From the NCBI GenBank assembly GCA_937891595.1, contig CALATF010000004.1, positions 1 through 11,931 on the forward strand: 11,931 bases of DNA, given 5' to 3'. Positions 7,891-11,931 of the stretch are shown piece after piece. The position numbers and the translations under genes were made by a program. Below the pieces are notes generated by a model that ran no database searches, was not told the DNA's origin, and saw nothing but the letters and a program-made list of their open reading frames with translations. This stretch comes from an uncultured Clostridia bacterium. Its GTDB lineage: Bacteria > Bacillota > Clostridia > Christensenellales > UBA1242. Each line of letters starts with the position of its first letter. The stretch's first letter is position 1.

Positions 7891-8448
7891 TTAAGGTTTA
7901 ATTATCTCTACTTTAACACCTTGTTTTAAAGCATAATCAATAGTGTTTTTTGTTCCGCCACTGCTACCATTAAAAAAAGCAATTACTAAAGAAGAATTAT
8001 TAACCATAAACTTGTTTCTTTCTTGCATACAACCGCTTATATATTTATCATAAATACATCTAATACCATCCAACTTTTTAATTATTTCCTCATATCTATC
8101 TTTTTGTTCTTTTGCCCACCTTTCACTTTGATTTTTACAAGGAATTGCTCCTATAAGTTTAATGTGTTTATATTTTTTCTTAAGCTCTAAAATAATTTCT
8201 GCACACATCATGTCAAAGCCAAGTGCCATACCGCATAAAAATATATAATATCCACTTTTAATTGCTCTTACGATTTTTTGTCGTACAATTTTTTTTGTTT
8301 TTATAAACCTCACATCGGTTTCATTAAATCCCCATGGTAATTTTTGAGGTCTATTACCCGTAAAACAAACTATTCTTGAAGACATTTCTACGTTAATCTT
8401 ATTAAGGTTTTCTTTAATATCTTTTAAAGATTTTAATTTCCATCTCAT
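7891..8448 (-). CDS. SLOG-domain protein of the YpsA/YoqJ-like family (DUF1273-type)
   Basis: A 185-residue protein with GAGG at 8458-8461, nine bases before ATG 8448. An internal Met22 lies directly before the conserved domain but lacks a good site, so the longer form is preferred. The family is recognised from 'CFTGNRPQKLPWGF' near residues 28-41, 'CGMALGFDMMCAE' at 72-84 with the Gly-rich nucleotide-loop pattern, and 'GSSGGTKNTIDYA' at 161-173. SLOG proteins have a Rossmann-like fold related to DprA and LOG proteins and are thought to bind nucleotides or nucleotide-derived ligands. Bacillus YpsA has been linked to cell division and YoqJ is prophage-encoded. No specific activity can be assigned here. 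The gene is divergent from an XRE-type regulator, with a palindrome between their promoters, so regulation by that neighbour is plausible. Confidence 0.85.
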   Translation of the reverse strand: MRWKLKSLKDIKENLNKINVEMSSRIVCFTGNRPQKLPWGFNETDVRFIKTKKIVRQKIVRAIKSGYYIFLCGMALGFDMMCAEIILELKKKYKHIKLIGAIPCKNQSERWAKEQKDRYEEIIKKLDGIRCIYDKYISGCMQERNKFMVNNSSLVIAFFNGSSGGTKNTIDYALKQGVKVEIIKP

Positions 8449-8481
8449 TCATTAAAGCCTCATTTATTATTTTTATATAAT

Positions 8482-8510
8482 ATTATACCACAAAATTTTA
8501 AAATTGTTAT
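8482..8510 (-). promoter_or_regulatory. Predicted extended -10 promoter of the SLOG gene
   Basis: On the minus strand TGGTATAAT (8490-8482) gives a perfect TATAAT with an extended TG. The -35 position, 17 bases upstream (8510-8505, ATAACA), is weak and lies within the palindrome at 8507-8522. Confidence 0.6.
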
Positions 8511-8522
8511 GTTTTTACATAA
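8507..8522. promoter_or_regulatory. Palindrome in the SLOG/XRE divergent promoter region, candidate operator
   Basis: TTATGT (8507-8512) and ACATAA (8517-8522) form a perfect 6-bp inverted repeat with a four-T spacer. It overlaps the -35 region of the SLOG promoter and lies just upstream of the XRE gene's promoter, a typical place for a shared operator. A related half-site occurs at the XRE -10 region (TATGTTAAAATATAA at 8540-8554). Binding by the adjacent regulator is inference. Confidence 0.4.
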
Positions 8523-8541
8523 TTATTTAAAAAAATACTTA

Positions 8542-8550
8542 TGTTAAAAT
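8542..8550 (+). promoter_or_regulatory. Predicted extended -10 promoter of the XRE-type regulator
   Basis: TGTTAAAAT at 8542-8550 is an extended -10 with no convincing -35 at the standard distance. It lies about 34 bases upstream of the regulator's ATG, leaving room for the site at 8567-8574. Confidence 0.45.
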
Positions 8551-8583
8551 ATAACTATTAAAATTTAAAGAGAGAAATTAAAA

Positions 8584-8826
8584 ATGAAAGTTTCACAAGC
8601 CGTAGCTCAAAGAATAAGAGAAATTCTAGCTGATAAAAAAATGACACAATATAGATTAGAAATAAACTCAGGATTGTCAAAAGGAACATTAACTTCTCTT
8701 ATGTATGCTAGATATAAAGGCGTAAACCTTACAACATTAATAGTTGTAATTAGAACACTTGGTATAACAGTAGAAGAATTTTTTAAAAGCACATTGTTTA
8801 ACGAAAACAACTTAGAAATCGAATAA
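8584..8826 (+). CDS. Small XRE-family (Cro/CI-type) helix-turn-helix transcriptional regulator
   Basis: An 80-residue protein consisting almost entirely of one HTH_3-type DNA-binding domain. Residues about 6-16 (AVAQRIREILA) form helix 1. 'MTQYRLEINSGLSKGTLTSLM' at about 20-40 is the helix-turn-helix, with Gln22, the turn around Gly30-Leu31-Ser32 and a recognition helix from about 33. 'VNLTTLIVVIRTLGITVEEFF' at 47-67 matches the conserved final helices. There is no C-terminal ligand or protease domain. AAAGAGAG at 8567-8574 precedes ATG by nine bases. Close relatives act as autoregulated repressors, and its divergent partner encodes a SLOG protein, which it may control. Phage or plasmid origin is possible for such short regulators, but no other mobile gene is nearby. 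Confidence 0.9.
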   Translation: MKVSQAVAQRIREILADKKMTQYRLEINSGLSKGTLTSLMYARYKGVNLTTLIVVIRTLGITVEEFFKSTLFNENNLEIE

Positions 8827-8856
8827 AAAACAACCTTTACTAAGGTTGTTTTTTTA
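8825..8856. terminator. Bidirectional intrinsic terminator between the XRE regulator and maf
   Basis: CAACCTT (8831-8837) pairs with AAGGTTG (8842-8848) around the loop TACT. Six A on the left and a T run on the right extend the stem, allowing termination of both convergent genes. Confidence 0.87.
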
Positions 8857-8871
8857 TTATCTTTAAAAATA

Positions 8872-9447
8872 TTAAATAATTTCCTCTTCTTTTAAAATTT
8901 TATAAAGCTGAGCAACCGGCAAACCCACAATTCCATGATAAGAACCACTAATTTTTTGAACAAACTTACCAGCAATACCTTGAATTGCATAAGCTCCTGC
9001 TTTATCGCTTGGTTCGTGCGTTGCAACATAATCATCAATTTCTTGTTTTGTTAATTTATTAAATGTTACACTAGAACTAGAAACAAAAGTTATTTTGGTT
9101 ATGCTTTCTTCGTCTGTAATCATAACACAAACACCTGTTAAAACTTTATGAGTGTTCCCACTTAATAAATTTAACATTCTTTTTGCATCACTATCATCTT
9201 TTGGTTTGCCTAAAATTTCATTTTTATAGCACACAACAGTATCTGCCCCTATTACACATCTTTTGCCATTTAACTTACAAAAAACTTCTTTGCATTTACC
9301 TTCGCTTAGTGCTTTAACTAAAGCCTTTGGTGAAGGTTTTTTTATGCTACTTTCATCAAAGTTAGATTCCATTACTTCAAAATTATTTGTAATAGTTTTT
9401 AAAAACTCTTGTCTTCTTGGGCTTTTACTTGCTAAATATATTTTCAT
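8872..9447 (-). CDS. maf: Maf-family nucleoside triphosphate pyrophosphatase (dTTP/UTP-type)
   Basis: A 191-residue protein of normal length for the Maf/Ham1-like family. It hydrolyses non-canonical or selected nucleoside triphosphates to monophosphate and pyrophosphate in the cytoplasm, and the family is also linked to septum inhibition. The substrate-binding motif 'ASKSPRR' is at residues 6-12, 'GADTVV' at 67-72 contains the catalytic Asp69, Lys81-Pro82 follows, and 'DKAGAYAIQG' at 148-157 and 'GSYHGIVGLP' at 168-177 are the family's C-terminal signatures. This set resembles the YhdE-type dTTP/UTP pyrophosphatases more than the m7GTP (YceF) type; the subfamily is inferred. The AAAAGGG site at 9454-9460 is six bases before ATG. 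It is a single-gene unit here, unlike the maf-radC-mreB order seen in many Bacillota. Confidence 0.95.
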   Translation of the reverse strand: MKIYLASKSPRRQEFLKTITNNFEVMESNFDESSIKKPSPKALVKALSEGKCKEVFCKLNGKRCVIGADTVVCYKNEILGKPKDDSDAKRMLNLLSGNTHKVLTGVCVMITDEESITKITFVSSSSVTFNKLTKQEIDDYVATHEPSDKAGAYAIQGIAGKFVQKISGSYHGIVGLPVAQLYKILKEEEII

Positions 9448-9470
9448 ATCTTTCCCTTTTTTATATCCCT

Positions 9471-9499
9471 AGTTTACTATGTTTTAACGCTTAAAGCAA
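9471..9499 (-). promoter_or_regulatory. Predicted promoter of maf
   Basis: On the minus strand TTGCTT (9499-9494) and TAAACT (9476-9471) are separated by 17 bases. The predicted start near 9464 leaves a leader of about 17 bases containing the ribosome binding site. Confidence 0.5.
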
Positions 9500-9525
9500 T
9501 TTTTTATTTAGGTTTTTTGCTTTAA
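9489..9525. promoter_or_regulatory. Inverted repeat overlapping the maf promoter
   Basis: TTAAAGCAA (9491-9499) and TTGCTTTAA (9517-9525) form a perfect 9-bp inverted repeat with a 17-base spacer. The left arm also belongs to the small palindrome GCTTAAAGC (9489-9497). The left arm covers the maf -35 box. Both predicted divergent transcripts start outside it, so a protein-binding site fits better than an RNA hairpin. No regulator is assigned. Confidence 0.35.
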
Positions 9526-9550
9526 TCATTTTAATTTTGTAAAATAAATA

Positions 9551-9559
9551 TGATATTAT
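9551..9559 (+). promoter_or_regulatory. Possible extended -10 of the DUF5011/hydrolase operon
   Basis: TGATATTAT matches an extended -10 pattern about 56 bases upstream of ATG 9615, with TTAATT at the -35 distance. The flanking sequence is very AT-rich and other placements (for example TAAAAT at 9567-9572) are possible. Confidence 0.3.
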
Positions 9560-9614
9560 ATTACAGTAAAATACATTTTTTACTTTTATTTTAACTTTTT
9601 TAAAAGGATAAATT

Positions 9615-10142
9615 ATGGCAAATAACTTGTATAAAAATTTTGGAAAAATTACAAAAAGCACAAAGTCAAACAAACCAAGTTCTACTAAAAACAACACAAC
9701 TAGCAGTTATGCAGAAAAAACTTATAAAAAGTTGCCTGCTATTTCAAAAATAATTATAGCATTTTTCTTTATAGCTGGCGTAATTGCAAGTTTTTTTGTT
9801 TGTAAAATAATTTGCAAAAACGATTGCTTTGAAATTAACGGCAAAAAGAGTATTTCTATTTTGGTAAATGATGAATATATAGACGAGGGTGTAAAAGTAA
9901 TTACCTTTGGTTTTGACGCAACTTCAAAAGTTACCATTGAAGTTTATGAAAACAACACAAAATTAAATGGTTTAGAAGATATAGACACTTCCAAAGAAAC
10001 CACCTACCAAATTGTCTATATAGTTTCTTCTATAAGGTTTAAAGACGTTCAATTAATACGTACAGTTACGGTTGTTCCAGTTGAAGAAGTTGCACCTGAA
10101 GAAGATGCCGTTACACAGCCTGAAATACCACCTATTGCTTAA
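9615..10142 (+). CDS. Signal-anchored protein with one DUF5011-like extracellular Ig domain
   Basis: A 175-residue protein with AAAAGGA at 9602-9608, six bases before ATG. Residues 1-43 are basic and Ser/Thr/Asn/Lys-rich, residues 44-66 form one membrane helix, and the rest should be outside the cell. Residues about 72-155 resemble a DUF5011/HYR-type Ig domain: 'FEINGKKSISILVNDEYIDEG' begins the fold in the manner of 'I.LNG...I.V...Y.D.GV', and 'TTYQIVYIV' with 'IRTVTVVP' matches the last strands. The end (156-175) is rich in Pro, Glu and Ala and may be a flexible tail. In other bacteria such domains occur as modules in larger surface proteins; standing alone is less common. It is 25 bases upstream of, and probably co-transcribed with, the exported hydrolase, so it may anchor or partner that enzyme; this is inference. 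Confidence 0.8.
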   Translation: MANNLYKNFGKITKSTKSNKPSSTKNNTTSSYAEKTYKKLPAISKIIIAFFFIAGVIASFFVCKIICKNDCFEINGKKSISILVNDEYIDEGVKVITFGFDATSKVTIEVYENNTKLNGLEDIDTSKETTYQIVYIVSSIRFKDVQLIRTVTVVPVEEVAPEEDAVTQPEIPPIA

Positions 10143-10167
10143 ATTTTAAAGTAAGGAGAATTAAGAA

Positions 10168-11301
10168 ATGAGAAGAAAAACAAAAATTAAAACATTTATA
10201 TTTTCTATAATAGCTCTAATTGTTGGAATTGTTGGCGGATTTAGTTCATATGCATTAGCGTTTTCACCACAATCAGACACATTATTTTCAATAGCAAGTG
10301 GAGATTTATCTGTTCACTTTTTAGAGCTTGGCAATAAATATGCTGGTGATAGTATTTATATTAAAGCAAACGATAACGACATTCTAATTGATGCAGGTTC
10401 AAGACAAAATAGCGCAACAACAATTTCAAATTATGTTAATAATTATTGCGAAGACGGAACGCTTGAATATGTGATAGCAACTCATGCTCACCAAGACCAC
10501 ATAGCCGCTTTCCCTTCAACAAACACAAGAAAAGGCATTTTTGATTTGTACAAAGTTGAAAACATTATAGACTTTGGCACTGCCACAAAATACGAAAGAA
10601 ATGGTGCAGACGCAACAAATGTTTACAACGATTATATTGAATACAGAGATTTAGAAATTGAAAAGGGTGCAAAACACATTCCAGTTAGCAATTACAACCA
10701 AGAAAATTTTATTTCACAATTTGATTTGGGCAGTGGAATAACATTAACAATTCTTAATAATGTTTATTACACTCAAAATACTTCAAACGAAAATAATTAT
10801 TCTGTTTGTGTTCTTTTAACCCAAGGTAGCACTTCCGTTTTACTTACCGGCGACCTTGAAGAAGAAGGCGAAACTTTATTAGTAGAAAACAATAAAAATA
10901 TACTACCAAATAAAGTTACATTATTTAAAGCAGCTCATCATGGTAGCTATACTGGTAGTACTGATGACCTTTTAAAAGCAATTAATCCTGAAAATGTTGT
11001 GTTCACTTGCGTTGCTGGTGCTACTGAATATACAAAAACAAACAACAATACTTTCCCAGCACAAGTTGCCATTAATAGCATTGCTAATTACACAAAAAAT
11101 TGTTATGTAACAAGTATGTGTACAAATTCGTTATCAGAAAGAGAAGCAGGAAATTATTCAGACTTTACTTCAATGAACGGCGACATAATTTTTATATCTA
11201 ATAAAGACGGATATTCAATAAAGGGAACAAATAATTCTACCCTACTTAAAGATACTACTTGGTTTAGCGAAAACAGAACAATGCCGGATAACTGGAAATA
11301 A
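10168..11301 (+). CDS. Exported ComEC-like metallo-beta-lactamase-fold hydrolase
   Basis: A 377-residue protein with the strong AAGGAG site at 10153-10158, nine bases before ATG. Residues 1-31 are basic then hydrophobic and end in 'ALA', a plausible signal peptidase I site; if uncleaved they would form a membrane anchor. The metallo-beta-lactamase fold is shown by 'LIDAG' at 73-77, the metal-binding 'HAHQDH' at residues 106-111, 'LLTGDLEEEGE' at 225-235 with Asp229, and 'AAHHGS' at 255-260. This order matches the C-terminal hydrolase domain of the competence protein ComEC and its stand-alone relatives, without ComEC's channel domain. It probably uses two metal ions to hydrolyse a phosphoester or nucleic acid outside the membrane; the substrate is unknown. 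Residues about 285-377 are Asn/Thr-rich and end in 'NRTMPDNWK', which I do not recognise. It follows the DUF5011-like gene in one operon. Confidence 0.9.
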   Translation: MRRKTKIKTFIFSIIALIVGIVGGFSSYALAFSPQSDTLFSIASGDLSVHFLELGNKYAGDSIYIKANDNDILIDAGSRQNSATTISNYVNNYCEDGTLEYVIATHAHQDHIAAFPSTNTRKGIFDLYKVENIIDFGTATKYERNGADATNVYNDYIEYRDLEIEKGAKHIPVSNYNQENFISQFDLGSGITLTILNNVYYTQNTSNENNYSVCVLLTQGSTSVLLTGDLEEEGETLLVENNKNILPNKVTLFKAAHHGSYTGSTDDLLKAINPENVVFTCVAGATEYTKTNNNTFPAQVAINSIANYTKNCYVTSMCTNSLSEREAGNYSDFTSMNGDIIFISNKDGYSIKGTNNSTLLKDTTWFSENRTMPDNWK

Positions 11302-11308
11302 ATAAAAC

Positions 11309-11339
11309 AAAAAACTAAGCAAATTTGCTTAGTTTTTTT
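11309..11339. terminator. Bidirectional intrinsic terminator after the hydrolase gene
   Basis: ACTAAGCAAA (11314-11323) is followed immediately by its exact complement TTTGCTTAGT (11324-11333), flanked by A on the left and T on the right. It lies between two convergent genes and can serve both. Confidence 0.88.
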
Positions 11340-11360
11340 ATTCTATATGTTTTATTAAAA

Positions 11361-11931
11361 TTACCAGTCACCACATTCTGGGTCGCCCGATTCAAAGAAA
11401 TCTTTAACTTTATCTACAGCTTTTTGAAAGAAGTTTTTTGGTTGAGCACTATTTTGAGGTTGAAATGAAGCTTCATCATCAGCTACTTCATTTAATTCAG
11501 GTTCTTCACATTGTTGATTTGCAAAGAATTGCTCGTATTCATTATTAAAAGTGCTTTCCAAACTTTCAAATCTCTTTTGAACCTCGTCACCTAGTTCTGG
11601 GTGATAAAAATCATTTGCTGAAATTGCAGGATAATCAAAGCCTGTAAATTTGCCATTAACATCTCTCATACAACCTGAAACATTAATTTTTGGGTGGTTG
11701 TTACTTTGGGTAATAAGAAACAAGGAATAAACAAGTTCATCTTGACCTTTTTCATTTTTTACCACACTGTAACCTTCATAGCCAGTGTTACTAATAACAC
11801 CTCTATCTATTTCATGAGGAGCAACTAAGTATTCAGATTTTCTTACGCTTCCATTTTGGGTATGAAAAATCATTCTTTCTTCACCGTTTGGATAAGACAA
11901 TTTCTCCATTGTTCCTACAGGATATTTACCA
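11361..11931 (-). CDS. C-terminal part of an unrecognised protein (5' end beyond the right edge)
   Basis: At least 189 residues end with TAA at 11361-11363. The frame stays open from the first Met (11909) to the window edge, reading G-K-Y-P-V-G-T before it. AGGA is only three bases from that Met, too close for a normal site, so the Met is probably internal and the gene starts outside. The first 120 or so residues look globular, with 'GEERMIFHTQNGSVRKSEYL', 'NTGYEGYSVV' and 'PKINVSGCMRDVNGKFTGFDYP'. A helical stretch rich in Glu and Gln follows, then a low-complexity linker with 'QPQNSAQPKNFF', a short amphipathic helix and an acidic end 'ESGDPECGDW'. There is no membrane segment or recognised domain. 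A cytoplasmic protein with a disordered tail is likely; function unknown. Confidence 0.7.
   Translation of the reverse strand, partial: GKYPVGTMEKLSYPNGEERMIFHTQNGSVRKSEYLVAPHEIDRGVISNTGYEGYSVVKNEKGQDELVYSLFLITQSNNHPKINVSGCMRDVNGKFTGFDYPAISANDFYHPELGDEVQKRFESLESTFNNEYEQFFANQQCEEPELNEVADDEASFQPQNSAQPKNFFQKAVDKVKDFFESGDPECGDW

Noticed and set aside
8607..8810. Minus-strand open frame of 67 codons inside the XRE gene
   Set aside because: It is antisense to a clearly recognised helix-turn-helix domain and has no start signals.
9491..9697. Minus-strand open frame of 68 codons upstream of maf
   Set aside because: It overlaps the divergent promoter region and the start of the DUF5011-like gene, and has Phe/Lys/Ile-rich low-complexity composition typical of AT-rich noncoding DNA.
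1..11931. TGA reassigned to tryptophan (Mollicutes-type code)
   Set aside because: All complete genes stop at TAA or TAG, but tryptophan is encoded by TGG and genes read full length under the standard code; the absence of TGA stops is expected in such AT-rich DNA with few genes.
1..11931. Prophage, plasmid or insertion sequence
   Set aside because: No transposase, integrase, capsid, replication gene, terminal inverted repeats or attachment-site duplication was seen; the lone XRE and SLOG genes are not enough.

Overview
The window is an AT-rich stretch (roughly 30% GC by eye) of a bacterial chromosome, most likely a low-GC Bacillota lineage such as an uncultured gut Clostridia. The pointers are Gram-positive-style purine-rich ribosome binding sites, compact hairpin-plus-T terminators, signal-anchored surface proteins built from bacterial Ig-like domains, a YpsA/YoqJ-type SLOG protein and a Maf pyrophosphatase. 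No species can be named. No rRNA, tRNA, CRISPR array, transposase or phage structural gene was seen. Every complete gene ends in TAA or TAG and all frames read with the standard code.

Left block (1-7339, all minus strand). Three genes run right to left: a secreted, membrane-anchored leucine-rich-repeat protein with a very acidic cytoplasmic tail (5561-7339); a short-chain dehydrogenase/reductase whose start codon overlaps the LRR stop (4759-5568); and a giant surface protein (start 4670, running off the left edge, at least 1556 residues). The giant protein has a Lys-rich cytoplasmic head, one membrane anchor, four Big_2-like Ig domains and then six tandem 155-157-residue units, each apparently two Ig-like modules. 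The 88-bp gap between the reductase and the giant gene holds two DnaA-box-like nonamers facing each other.

Middle block (7340-9447). A divergent promoter region separates the LRR gene from a small three-helix membrane protein (7533-7841). That protein is followed convergently by a SLOG-family gene (7891-8448, minus), which is divergent from a small XRE-type regulator (8584-8826, plus). A palindrome lies between their promoters. The regulator converges on maf (8872-9447, minus), a nucleotide house-cleaning enzyme. The convergent pairs share bidirectional hairpin terminators.

Right block (9448-11931). Divergent from maf is a two-gene plus-strand operon: a signal-anchored protein with one DUF5011-like Ig domain (9615-10142), and an exported ComEC-type metallo-beta-lactamase-fold hydrolase (10168-11301). 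It ends at a perfect hairpin terminator. The right edge holds the C-terminal part of an unrecognised minus-strand protein whose true start lies outside the window.

Overall this looks like accessory cell-envelope gene content (LRR, Ig-repeat giant, DUF5011 protein, exported hydrolase) interspersed with housekeeping genes. Nothing seen is an obvious defence island. The most unusual items are the paired-Ig repeat giant with its reductase/LRR partners, the exported hydrolase pair and the SLOG/XRE divergent pair.
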